Assembly (NCBI RefSeq): GCF_900182555.1
Contig: NZ_FXTH01000012.1
Coordinates: 62,001 to 126,000, forward strand
Direction of reading: 5' to 3'
Origin: Fodinibius sediminis
Lineage (GTDB): Bacteria; Bacteroidota; Rhodothermia; Balneolales; Balneolaceae
Length of the DNA: 64,000 bases
Shown: positions 22,227-30,772 of the stretch, one piece after another
How the letters are laid out: each line of letters starts with the position of its first letter
Numbering within the stretch: position 1 is the stretch's first letter
Program-made: the position numbers and the translations under genes
The notes under the pieces: generated by a model
What the model saw: only the letters and a program-made list of their open reading frames with translations
Database searches by the model: none
Told to the model about the DNA's origin: nothing

Positions 22227-22453
22227 CCACTTTTGGGTGGCCAAAAGTGGAACAAAAACCACCGGCTGAACCTGCTTCGGCGCACGGGATCGTTCGCTGC
22301 GGAAATAAATGCAGATGTTGGTTTTTCTGTAACTTCAACGCACCCCTTGCTCTGAAACACTTACTGCTTTTACCACCGCTTTCCCCATTTATTTCGTTAC
22401 CGCAGCTCCCGTTCCCTTTTCACGCCTCACCAGCCAAGGCCGGCTGTTTGGGG
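22227..22453 (+). repeat. A part of the composite repeat, without B
   Basis: The head hairpin is CCACTTTTGG / CCAAAAGTGG with a GTGG loop. The full 227-base A part is present, ending in GGCTGTTTGGGG. No B part follows; AT-rich unique sequence leads to the Mut7-C gene. Confidence 0.8.
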
Positions 22454-22666
22454 AAATTAATCCACAACTTTCAACCTTTAACTTTTAACATATACCCTGT
22501 AATGGATCAGATACACCAATAAAAAAATCGCGCCCCAGCGATCAGGCTAAACCTGGAAAAAAACTTGCTGCCGGACCGTAAACCCATCAACTGCTTGTTA
22601 ATAATGCCTAACTTATATTATCATATCCACGCAGCCTTGACCAATAATCTTAACCGGCAGCATCAT

Positions 22667-23410
22667 ATGATTTCCCTGACCCTCCGCTTTTACGGGGACC
22701 TGAAGGAACTGCTTCTCATCTCGCACGATGGGATGCCCGTCCATCGGCGGCTCCCTCTGCCGACCTCGGTCAAGGACCTTATCGAAGGCTGCGGCGTGCC
22801 CCACACGGAAGTGGACCTGGTTCTGGTTGACAGGGAACCCGCCTCCTTCAGCCGGCTCGTCGAGGACGGGGAATATATCAGCATCTATCCTCCCTTCAGT
22901 ACTATCGAGCTCCCCTCCGGCCAGCGCCTGCAGCAACCCCTGTCGGGCCCGGCCCGTTTCCTGGCAGATGTCAACCTCGGCAAACTTGCCTGGTATCTCC
23001 GAATGGCCGGCTTCGATACGGCCTACCGTAACAACGCCGAAGACAGGGAGCTGCTCGAGCAGATGGAGGAAGAGAAGCGCATACTGCTGACGCGCGACCG
23101 CAAGCTGCTTATGCATAACGCCGTTGAACACGGCTATCTTCCACGGTCTGATGATCCGGTCGAACAGTTGCAGGAAGTGTTCGGGCGCTTTCATCTCCTT
23201 CGGGAAACAGCCCCCTTCACGCGGTGCCCGCACTGCAACGGCCGGCTCCGGCAGGTGGCCAAGGAAGACATCATTGACCGGCTTGAACCGCTGACCAAAC
23301 GCCACTACCAAACATTCTCCCAGTGTCCCGACTGTGGACAGGTGTACTGGTCGGGCTCGCACCTCCGGCGGCTGGATCCCCGGATCCGGGAGTTACTCAC
23401 TACCGGATGA
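22667..23410 (+). CDS. Mut7-C RNase-domain protein with ubiquitin-like N-terminus
   Basis: I start it at ATG 22667 (247 residues) because MISLTLRFYGDLKELL is the beginning of the domain; the open frame continues 34 codons upstream without similarity. Residues 1-85 resemble the ThiS/ubiquitin-like domain that precedes Mut7-C. Residues ~90-180 form the PIN-like Mut7-C RNase domain (FLADVNLGKLAWYLRMAGFD, ILLTRDRKLL). Residues ~185-235 carry a zinc ribbon (RCPHCNGRL and CPDCGQVYW). Family members are predicted RNases; the target is unknown. Confidence 0.87.
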   Translation: MISLTLRFYGDLKELLLISHDGMPVHRRLPLPTSVKDLIEGCGVPHTEVDLVLVDREPASFSRLVEDGEYISIYPPFSTIELPSGQRLQQPLSGPARFLADVNLGKLAWYLRMAGFDTAYRNNAEDRELLEQMEEEKRILLTRDRKLLMHNAVEHGYLPRSDDPVEQLQEVFGRFHLLRETAPFTRCPHCNGRLRQVAKEDIIDRLEPLTKRHYQTFSQCPDCGQVYWSGSHLRRLDPRIRELLTTG

Positions 23411-23481
23411 CGCCCAGCCCTTCGCAGGCATGCACCACGGGGCGGATATTTCATCGCTATCCGGGTATGACTGCCTGTCTC

Positions 23482-24510
23482 CTACTGCTCCGGGATCCGA
23501 TCTGAATCCTGGCGGTCCACCATCCAGAACGGGTAGCGATCGGCCGTGGCCGAGACTTCATCCAGGGCATCCAGCTCCTCGCTGCTGAGCGTGATATTCA
23601 CCGAACGGATATCCGACTCGAGCTGCTGCATGTTTTTGGCCCCGATGATGGTACTGGTGACGCCCGACTGCAAGCGAACCCACGCCAGCGCCACCTCGGC
23701 AACCGTGGCCCCATGCGTCTCGGCAATCTCCTCCATGACCTCCACAATATCATAGGCCTGTTCCTTGTCGATGGGCGGGAAATCAAAATCATCGCGCCGC
23801 GAACCGTCGCCGGCCCTGGGAGTGTCACGGGTATATTTTCCACTCAGAAACCCTCCGGCCAGCGGACTCCATGGCATGAATCCCAGCTGCTCGGACTGGC
23901 TCATCGGCAGCAGCGCATCTTCCACGTCGCGTCCCGACAGCGAATAAAAATACTGCATCGCCTTGAACGCGTGCCAGCCCTCCCGACGGGCGATGCCCTG
24001 CGCCTTCATCACCATCCAGGCCGGCCAGTTGCAGACACCGATATAGCGGACCTTGCCCGTCTCAACAATGTCGTTGAGGCTTCGCATAATCTCACGGGTG
24101 GAAGTCACCATATCCACCCCGTGCACGTACAGCAGGTCGATGTAGTCGAGCTGCAGCCGCTCAAGACTGTTGTCCACCGAGTTAAAGATATGAAAGCGCG
24201 AGAGTCCCCGGTTGTTGGGATCATCTCCCATGGTTCCCCGTACCTTGGTAGCTATGACCAGTTCCTGTCGGTTGAGTTCCAGGTTTTTGAGGCTGTTGCC
24301 CAGGATAGACTCGGACTGGCCGTACGAATAGATATTGGCCGTATCAATAAAATTAATACCCGCATCCACTGATTTCTTAATCAGTGCATCCGCTTCTTTC
24401 TGTTTCTGCTGGCCGATGGCTTCCCAGTACCCTTCTCCTCCGAAGGTCATCGTCCCAAAACAGAGTTCAGAAACCAGCAGTCCCGTATCGCCTAATAGAT
24501 TGTATTTCAT
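23482..24510 (-). CDS. Aldo/keto reductase
   Basis: This 342-residue NAD(P)H-dependent TIM-barrel oxidoreductase has the catalytic tetrad in FIDTANIYSYGQSE (Asp, Tyr), VIATKVRGT (Lys) and LLYVHGVDMV (His). The cofactor-binding C-terminal part includes GVTSTIIGAKNMQQLE. It resembles the YajO/general stress type of the family, but the substrate cannot be predicted. It converges with the Mut7-C gene and is transcribed away from repeat mosaic 2. Confidence 0.92.
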   Translation of the reverse strand: MKYNLLGDTGLLVSELCFGTMTFGGEGYWEAIGQQKQKEADALIKKSVDAGINFIDTANIYSYGQSESILGNSLKNLELNRQELVIATKVRGTMGDDPNNRGLSRFHIFNSVDNSLERLQLDYIDLLYVHGVDMVTSTREIMRSLNDIVETGKVRYIGVCNWPAWMVMKAQGIARREGWHAFKAMQYFYSLSGRDVEDALLPMSQSEQLGFMPWSPLAGGFLSGKYTRDTPRAGDGSRRDDFDFPPIDKEQAYDIVEVMEEIAETHGATVAEVALAWVRLQSGVTSTIIGAKNMQQLESDIRSVNITLSSEELDALDEVSATADRYPFWMVDRQDSDRIPEQ

Positions 24511-24785
24511 GATGAATAAGTTAATGAGTTAATGTCCGTTGTTGCTTCAATGCAACAGCAGCCCCCGGCACAGCATTCCGCTCCTCAACCTCTCCCCTGG
24601 TAAAACAGCTATTCTTCAAGACGGACCTTGTCCTATTCGTCAGAAAGTGATGACAACCCGCCTCAAGAAACATCCACGGCTGGGGGCATAGAGCCAAACA
24701 AAACCGAAGCGGCCCGCTGGAGATTGAGCCGGGGAGCCCGTAACGGGAGAAGTATACCATGTATAGAAAACAGAGCACGGCATAT

Positions 24786-24866
24786 GGGACATGCCTTTTT
24801 ATGTCCCTATAGGGATCAGCGGCTGTTCCCTCTAAGGATAAGACGTCCATCCCTACAGGGATATGA
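24786..24866. repeat. REP-like cluster of small palindromes
   Basis: GGGACAT at 24786-24792 pairs with ATGTCCC at 24801-24807. It is followed by the palindrome TCCCTATAGGGA and, 40 bases later, ATCCCTACAGGGAT. The layout resembles extragenic palindromic elements. Only this one cluster was seen in the window. Confidence 0.45.
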
Positions 24867-24936
24867 ATAACAGGTGCCCGCGGATAACTATCCTGTTGCC
24901 CTCTCCTTTAATTTAAACCCATCCTTTTTTATTTAA

Positions 24937-25164
24937 CCACTTTTGGATGGCCAAAAGTGGAGCAAAAACCACCGGCTGTTTGGGGTAAAATGACTCACTA
25001 CATTTTTTCCTAAAGAAAGAGTGCCCGAATAGTAGAAGATTTCTCACTTCACTGTGTTCCGTTCGAAATGACGGGGGTGCTGGATTGATGCGGGTAGCCT
25101 TACAAGGGCAACCATTTTTCACCTGCCCCCCATCGTCATCTCGACCGGCAGGGAGAGATCTTCT
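24937..25164 (+). repeat. AB composite repeat, copy 4 (internally deleted)
   Basis: The head hairpin CCACTTTTGG / CCAAAAGTGG is complete. ACCACCGGCTG then joins directly to TTTGGGG, so about 180 bases of the A part are missing, as expected from deletion between the two GGCTG sequences that bound them. The B part (25034-25164) is complete. Confidence 0.78.
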
Positions 25165-25898
25165 ATTCTCAAGGCTAAGTGCCCGAGTTGCAGAAGGCTT
25201 TCTTTCCAAGGCCCGATACGACGTTAATACGGCATGCAGGTAGCCTTATAAAAAAATACATCAGCTGATTCATTATCTGTTGCCCTCTCTTCTGATTAAT
25301 ATCATTTTTTATATAGCACCTTTTGAGTGGTCAAAAGGTGCGGAAAAACCACCGGCTGTACCTGCTTCGGCGCACGGGATCGCTTGCTGCGGAAATAAAT
25401 GAAGATGTTGTTTTTTCTATAACTTCAACGCACTTGTTGCTCTGGCCCGCTGACCGCCTTTACCACCAATTTCCCCATTTATTTCTTTTTCGCAGCTCCC
25501 GCTCCCTTTTCACGCCTCCCCAGCCAAGGCCGGCTGTCTGGGGAAACCCTGATCCATAACTTTTGATCTTAACGCAGGGTGCCCGCACAATAGAAGATTT
25601 CTCACTCCACTGTGTTCCATTCGAAATGACGGGGGTGCTGGATTGATACGAGTAGCCTTACAAGGGCAACCATTTTTTACCTGCCCCCGCATCGTCATCT
25701 CGACCGGCAGGGAGAGATCTTCTATTCGCAAGGCTAAGGGCCCGAGTTGCAGAAGGATTTCTTTCCAAGGCCCGATACGACGTTAATACGGCATGCAGGT
25801 AGCCTTATAAAAAAATACATCAGCTGATTCATTATCTGTTGCCCTCTCTTCTGATCAATATCATTTTTATATAGCACCTTTTGAGTGGTCAAAAGGTG
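25021..25898 (+). repeat. Direct duplication with 558-base period (B-C-A unit)
   Basis: The stretch 25021-25340 (B part, C segment, A head) is repeated at 25579-25898. The B arms (25034 and 25592), the C segments (25181 and 25739) and the A heads (25317 and 25875) are all offset by exactly 558 bases. C (CCCGAGTTGCAGAAGG to TATATAG) is seen only in this pair. Confidence 0.8.
25317..25723 (+). repeat. AB composite repeat, copy 5 (complete)
   Basis: The head is CACCTTTTGA / TCAAAAGGTG with a GTGG loop. The A part runs to 25543 and the B part is 25592-25723. It is part of the 558-base tandem duplication. Confidence 0.82.
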
Positions 25899-25911
25899 CG
25901 GAAAAACCACC
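25875..25911 (+). repeat. AB repeat head, truncated
   Basis: Only the head hairpin and AAAAACCACCGG remain. The sequence then changes to an unrelated segment (CCTTTTGGCTTGACC) that also follows the truncated head at 35701. Confidence 0.7.
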
Positions 25912-25967
25912 GGTGAAGTGGGAGATCCTTTTGGCTTGACCCAAAAGGATCTTAAAAACTCAAGAAG

Positions 25968-26062
25968 AATTTAACTCCTCGGTGCTGATGACTATCAGCA
26001 ACGCTGATAAAGATTGGCCGCCAGCCCCTCGTCAAACAGAAATTCTTCCGGTTGGGCTTGTA
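25968..26062 (+). repeat. F repeat, copy 2
   Basis: Second copy of the 95-base segment at 20632-20725, with the same TCCTCGGTGCTGATGACTAT core. Confidence 0.7.
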
Positions 26063-26229
26063 ACTTTCATTAAAAAACAATCTGGATTTAGTGACAAAGA
26101 TGGAATAACTCTTTCCACGCCTCACCAACTAAGGCCGGCTTTCTGAAGAAACCTTGATTCAAAACTTTCAACCTTTAAGATGCAACGTGCAACTAAACTA
26201 ACTTCAAATGGAGCTTACCCCTTTCATCA

Positions 26230-26590
26230 AAGAGTAACAACCCTCCGGCCTAACGAAAGGTGAGGGGCCCGTTTCGTCGTGGCGAGCGGGAGCGTAAAAA
26301 AATCATTTCCTGTCTGACGACCAGCGGGAGGAGTCAAATGATTTTAGCAACGAGAGCCGCAGCGGGGTGCCGAAGCTTTCTCAGCCGGCGACGTTTTTGG
26401 GTTCCGTTTTTGCGTCGTTCCAAAAATGGAACAAGAACATGCTCATTCAAAAAAGGAACAATGCTTTTCACGCCTCACCAGCCAAGGCCGGCAGTTTGGG
26501 GAAGCTTGCATCATGACCTTCAACATTCAACACATAACCTGCAACAGAACGAACTCCAGATGGGGCGTATCACTTTCATTAAGAAGTAAC
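26230..26590 (+). repeat. E and G repeat segments with an A-part tail
   Basis: It contains CCCTCCGGCCTAACGAAA (also at ~36091), the GACGTTTTTGGGTTCC...CCAAAAATGGAACAAGAACA segment (also at 36235-36335), the tail of the A part (26466-26502, CACGCCTCACCAGCCAAGGC), and a G segment (26507-26590, also at 20848-20935). Confidence 0.65.
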
Positions 26591-26651
26591 CAGGGGGTTT
26601 GGGAAGAAAGCCTTATTTCTAAATAAGGTAACAAACACCTTAACCGCGCCC

Positions 26652-27440
26652 TCACTTTAAGCTTTCGATAACCGTCCGGGTGTTCTTTTCCTCGAAGGTA
26701 CGGATCAGGCGGAGGACACCGGGAAGCAGAACGCCCGGGGGTGCAAGCACCGCCTTTGCGACCCGTTCTATCTGGGCATCCACATCGCGGATGATGTGTT
26801 CTTTCTCCTCTTCACCGGCATGCGCCAGGGTCACGGCCAGGTTCCACGCAAAATCCCGGGCCCTCCGAATGCTGAAGTTGACGACGGACTCATCATTTCG
26901 CTCCCCGATCCAGTCGAGCAGAAAAAGCAGGGGCGAGGACCGCCCTATCCATTCCTGCATCTCATCAATCAGCTCCTCAAGCAGGTCGTTCACAATCATA
27001 AAATCCTTTTTGAGCAGCTGGATCTGTCCGCCCGGGGCCGTCTCGGCCGCAGCCACTCCCAGGTCCAGGTTTATATGGGCATTCATGCCCAGGAGCAGAT
27101 GCTGCAAGATGATCGGCTTTCGCCCATCCGGCCCCTCGGCAGCCCGAAAAGCAATCTTCCATACAAAGGAAACCGGTTTGTCGTGGCGATAGCGCCAGAA
27201 GGCCTGAATATATTTCCGGGCAAAGCCGACGTCGAAACGCTCCATCCGCCGGGGATCCTCAAACACGCCTTCCGTAATTCCATCTGCTATCCTTGCCGTG
27301 GTTCGACGATATACAAAAGCGAAAATCGCCAGCGGACTGTCCTCTTCCACCGTCGTGCTGATGATATTGTCAAGCTCTTCGAGCACCCCGTCAATCGTAC
27401 TGATGTTGGTCATAAGCCCATAGAATATGTGGTATTTCAT
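26652..27440 (-). CDS. DUF5995 family protein
   Basis: This 262-residue all-helical soluble protein contains IILQHLLLGMNAHINLDLGVAAAE, a histidine-rich motif I associate with the DUF5995 family, and an N-terminal IFAFVYRRTTARIADGI segment. The start could be ATG 27440 or ATG 27413 (MTNISTIDGVLEELD); the second fits the domain slightly better. No signal peptide is visible. The function of the family is unknown; the conserved His/Asn residues could bind a metal, which is a guess. It stands alone between repeat mosaic 2 and the defence-like island. Confidence 0.78.
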   Translation of the reverse strand: MKYHIFYGLMTNISTIDGVLEELDNIISTTVEEDSPLAIFAFVYRRTTARIADGITEGVFEDPRRMERFDVGFARKYIQAFWRYRHDKPVSFVWKIAFRAAEGPDGRKPIILQHLLLGMNAHINLDLGVAAAETAPGGQIQLLKKDFMIVNDLLEELIDEMQEWIGRSSPLLFLLDWIGERNDESVVNFSIRRARDFAWNLAVTLAHAGEEEKEHIIRDVDAQIERVAKAVLAPPGVLLPGVLRLIRTFEEKNTRTVIESLK

Positions 27441-27837
27441 CTGTGTGCAAGTTGCAGGTATATACGGGGGAAGAAAGAAAGAGGCAAATAATCAGGGGAA
27501 CCCCGGCAGCAACCGGTAAGGGCTATGCCTTTTCTACTGTATTTAACCGGGGGATCTGTGAGGCCGGAAGTACCAACTGCTCTCTGTTCTTCACCTTACT
27601 ACTTTTGGTTACACAGCGGTACAAGCCAATATAAAAGTCTCCCGCCAGACTGCTGACAAGACAATTCCAGTCTGGGTCTGACTACGAGACGACCACTAAA
27701 CACCCCGTTTATCAATAGTAATGCAGCTATTGATAAGATAATCGCAGAATCAGCTCCTGATTTTTTGCTGAAAGAAAAGTATAATGGATTTTGGCTTCGG
27801 GACTGGACAACATCTACAGTAAAGGGTACAAACAGAC
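27441..27837. other. 397-base gap at left edge of the island, with a possible gene remnant
   Basis: No complete gene is seen. On the plus strand 27562-27681 is open for 40 codons and ends naturally at TGA with ...FGYTAVQANIKVSRQTADK then TIPVWV. It has no start codon and may be the decayed 3' end of a gene; I do not recognise it. A second open stretch without a start runs from about 27658 to 27850 in another frame. No tRNA gene that could mark an integration site was found. Confidence 0.35.
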
Positions 27838-28728
27838 ATGGACACGGATAAACAAATACGGCTAACCACATTCAGTTGGCTAACTGAACAGGTGGAGATG
27901 CATGGGGACGTGCTAAACCGCAACAAGTTAGCAAAGGGATTTTATTTTAAGGGCACAAGAATACCTTTGGTTTCCCCCCAAGGGATTTTTAAACCCAAAC
28001 AGCTGGATCTACCCCTCACTATTACTACCTCTCCCAAGGGACCTTATACCGACAGTTTTGATAAAAATGACTTTTTGCTCTACAAGTACCGGGGAACTGA
28101 CCCAATGCATCGAGATAATGTTGGGCTTCGACAATGTATGCAAAATGAAACACCCCTAATCTATTTCCACGGTATTGTACCCGGCAAGTACCTTGCCGTT
28201 TGGCCGGTCTATGTTATTGGGGACAACCCCGATGCCCTTACGTTTAGAGTTGCAGCAGACAACCAGTATGAAATAGATTCCGAAGGAAAGGCAGCTGAAG
28301 GCAGCCAATACAGGCGTGCCTACATTACTTCCACCGTAAAAAGACGTTTGCACCAACGCGGATTTCGTGAACGGGTAATGGCTGCCTACCAATCGCAATG
28401 TGCGTTTTGCCAGTTAAAGCATGTGGAACTGCTCGACGCTGCCCATATCATACCGGATAAAGATGAAGAATCTATCCCTTCTGTTAATAATGGCTTGGCT
28501 CTCTGCAAAATCCATCATGCCGCTTTCGACCAGCATATCATTGGGGTTTCCCCGGATTACGAGATTAAGGTGAAAGAGGATGTATTGCAAGAGAAGGATG
28601 GCCCGATGTTAAAGCACGGCATTCAAGAGTTGCAGGATCAGAAGTTGATATTGCCAAAATCTAAGAGTGCGTGGCCAAATCAGGAGTTTTTGGATGTCCG
28701 GTACCAGCGATTTAAGGATGTTGGCTGA
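27838..28728 (+). CDS. HNH endonuclease with a PUA/SRA-like N-terminal domain
   Basis: This 296-residue protein has a C-terminal HNH domain at ~190-250: CAFC, then LLDAAHIIPDKDEESIPSVN and NGLALCKIHHAAFD, with the metal-binding histidines intact. The N-terminal ~165 residues contain PYTDSF, YKYRGTDPMHRDNVGLRQ and PLIYFHGIVPGKYLAVWPVY. I recognise this arrangement from HNH proteins believed to be modification-dependent restriction enzymes, in which a PUA/SRA-like domain reads modified bases. That role is an inference. It is followed after 73 bases by an OLD-family nuclease on the same strand, which supports a defence context. Its base composition is closer to the chromosome than that of the next genes. 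Confidence 0.82.
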   Translation: MDTDKQIRLTTFSWLTEQVEMHGDVLNRNKLAKGFYFKGTRIPLVSPQGIFKPKQLDLPLTITTSPKGPYTDSFDKNDFLLYKYRGTDPMHRDNVGLRQCMQNETPLIYFHGIVPGKYLAVWPVYVIGDNPDALTFRVAADNQYEIDSEGKAAEGSQYRRAYITSTVKRRLHQRGFRERVMAAYQSQCAFCQLKHVELLDAAHIIPDKDEESIPSVNNGLALCKIHHAAFDQHIIGVSPDYEIKVKEDVLQEKDGPMLKHGIQELQDQKLILPKSKSAWPNQEFLDVRYQRFKDVG

Positions 28729-28801
28729 TTTGTATTGAGATTATCCCCTATGAATTGGATTCTGGGATGAAAACATTAAAAGCTAATTCTAAAATCACAA
28801 T

Positions 28802-30772
28802 ATGTATTTATCAAGACTCAGATTATGGAATTTTAGGAAGTATAGTATTCAAGAGGGAAATACCATTGAAAATAACAACCCCGGTTTAACGGTTGATTTT
28901 AAAGATGGACTGAATGTTTTAATTGGAGAAAATGATTCAGGCAAATCCACAATTATTGATGCCATCAAGCATGTTTTATTAACTCAAAGTCATGAGTATT
29001 TACGGTTTGATGAAAAAGATTTTCATTCAAATGGAGAAGGTCGCGCAGAGAACCTAAAAATCGAGTGTACTTTTGAGGGGTTTGAAGATAAGGAAGCAGC
29101 AAGTTTCTTAGAGTGGATTGGATTCGATGATGATGGCAATTATAAATTAAAAGTATGGCTGACTGCTAAAAGAAAAGATAATCGAATTATTACTGATGTC
29201 AGGGCTGGCCTTGATGAGGAGGGGGCCCAATTGGATGGTAATGCCAGAAACCTGTTAAGAGTTACGTATCTAAAACCATTGAGGGATGCTGAAGCAGAGT
29301 TGACACCTGGTTACAAGTCACGGTTTGCTCAGATACTTCGAGGTGATGATTTATTTATTAAAGCAAAGAATGCCGATGGAGAACTAGAAGAACATGTCTT
29401 AGAAACTTATGTAAACAAAGCTAATGAGTGGATAACAAATTATTTTGAAGAAAGTGAGATAGATGACCACGATGGTTTAGATATACCGGAGGATACACAA
29501 GGCGCAAGACACATAAAGGATACTATAACTAATTTTCTCAAGATATTTTATGAAGATGGGAAAGATGCTAATCCTTTCGTAGAAATTGCTGGGAGTGATT
29601 TACTAGATATCTTAAAAAAGTTATCACTTAACCTTGAAGAAAATAAATCAGGTCTTGGTTCACTGAATTTATTATTCATAGCTGCTGAATTAGTTCTATT
29701 GCAAAATGAAGAAGAACGAGGATTAAAACTGGCTTTAATTGAGGAGTTAGAAGCTCATTTACATCCTCAAGCACAATTGAGACTGATAAATTATTTGCAA
29801 CAAGAACAAAATGGCCGACAGTTCATAGTAACAACCCATAGTACCACTTTAGGGTCCAAAATTGATCTGAAAAATTTAATCATATGCCAATCTGATGACG
29901 TGTATCCGATGGATAGTCAATATACAGAACTTAATGAAAATGACTACGGGTTCTTGCAACGGTTTTTAGATGCTACAAAGGCCAATTTATTCTTTGCAAA
30001 AGGGGTTATAATCGTTGAGGGGGATGCAGAAAATCTTCTCATACCAACTATTGCTGAAGTAATTGATAGGCCACTTCATAAACACGGAGTCTCCATTGTA
30101 AATGTTGGCAGTAAGGCTTTGTTAAGGTATGCGAAGATCTTTAAAAGATTGGATGATAAAAAAATGAATATCCAGGTTTCAGTTATAACTGACCTTGATA
30201 TAGAACATAAAATTGGTGATGAGTCAAATGAAGTAATACCCAAAGAGGTAGCAAATTTTGATGAAGAGAAAGGATCAAGAGTTGACACACTAAAAGATAC
30301 CTTTAACTCAGAAGATGTAGTTCAGGTATTCCCATCTCCAAAGTGGACAATGGAATTTGATTTAGCTGAAGGGCAATTAGCACCCTATATAAATAGAGCC
30401 ATACATATTGCCCAGCTTGTGAAGAGTCGGGAAGGGTATGATGCACCGTTCAACCCTTTGAGTAAAGAGGATATCCGGCGGAAATGTGAAGACGCTAATA
30501 CCTATTTAGAACAAATCAGAGAGGAACAAGATGATGATTTATATGTTGCTTATAAAATTTATGAGAAATTGAAAAAACACCATGCTTCAAAGGCTGTAAC
30601 TGCTCAATATTTGTCAGACATATTTGTTAATGATCCAGAAAATGAAGAGACAGACGAAGATTATAAAACAGAAATAAAAGAGATCATCAGAGATGACGAA
30701 ACATTTTCATACTTACGAGATGCAATTTGCCATGTGACTAAACCCATGGGGGCTGAAAATGGAAATAACTGA
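28802..30772 (+). CDS. OLD-family ATP-dependent nuclease (GajA-like)
   Basis: This 656-residue protein combines an ABC-type ATPase with a TOPRIM nuclease. Walker A is GENDSGKST at residues 42-50. The signature-like segment KSGLGSLNLLFIAAELVLL and Walker B LALIEELEAHLHPQ lie near 290-325. The TOPRIM domain begins at ~400 with VIIVEGDAENLL and continues to TDLDIEHK near 463, so the acidic metal ligands are present. It overlaps by 14 bases the start of a UvrD-type helicase gene, the usual order of Gabija-like two-gene systems. The DNA is clearly AT-rich compared with flanking genes, which suggests horizontal transfer. Confidence 0.9.
   Translation: MYLSRLRLWNFRKYSIQEGNTIENNNPGLTVDFKDGLNVLIGENDSGKSTIIDAIKHVLLTQSHEYLRFDEKDFHSNGEGRAENLKIECTFEGFEDKEAASFLEWIGFDDDGNYKLKVWLTAKRKDNRIITDVRAGLDEEGAQLDGNARNLLRVTYLKPLRDAEAELTPGYKSRFAQILRGDDLFIKAKNADGELEEHVLETYVNKANEWITNYFEESEIDDHDGLDIPEDTQGARHIKDTITNFLKIFYEDGKDANPFVEIAGSDLLDILKKLSLNLEENKSGLGSLNLLFIAAELVLLQNEEERGLKLALIEELEAHLHPQAQLRLINYLQQEQNGRQFIVTTHSTTLGSKIDLKNLIICQSDDVYPMDSQYTELNENDYGFLQRFLDATKANLFFAKGVIIVEGDAENLLIPTIAEVIDRPLHKHGVSIVNVGSKALLRYAKIFKRLDDKKMNIQVSVITDLDIEHKIGDESNEVIPKEVANFDEEKGSRVDTLKDTFNSEDVVQVFPSPKWTMEFDLAEGQLAPYINRAIHIAQLVKSREGYDAPFNPLSKEDIRRKCEDANTYLEQIREEQDDDLYVAYKIYEKLKKHHASKAVTAQYLSDIFVNDPENEETDEDYKTEIKEIIRDDETFSYLRDAICHVTKPMGAENGNN

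Larger units (their letters stand above)
24511..26651. repeat. Non-coding repeat mosaic 2
   Basis: These 2.1 kb without a credible gene lie between the aldo/keto reductase and the DUF5995 gene. 24511-24780 shows nothing recognisable. From 24786 onward come a REP-like palindrome cluster, a shrunken AB element, two C segments in tandem with an AB element, a truncated A head, an F segment (25968-26062), and E and G segments (26230-26590). Confidence 0.8.

Noticed and set aside
19366-22522. Several plus-strand open frames of 78-154 codons inside the repeat mosaics with similar translations (…KNHRLNLLRRTGSLA…)
   Set aside because: They are similar only because they lie in the same repeat. At least two frames of each copy are open, they begin and end at different points, and truncated copies break them. 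No start or ribosome site is shared. I treat them as by-products of the repeat.
19363-26651. CRISPR array suspected because of many repeats
   Set aside because: Repeat units are 130-400 bases long with irregular spacing, there are no 20-40-base unit/spacer alternations, and no cas gene is in the window.
24511-26651. Insertion sequence in the mosaic
   Set aside because: No transposase, not even a fragment, is seen; ends do not show clear target-site duplications.
27441-27837. tRNA gene as an integration site at the left edge of the island
   Set aside because: CTGACTACGAGAC...CCA looks tRNA-like for a few bases, but there is no T-loop (GTTCRA), no acceptor pairing and no cloverleaf.
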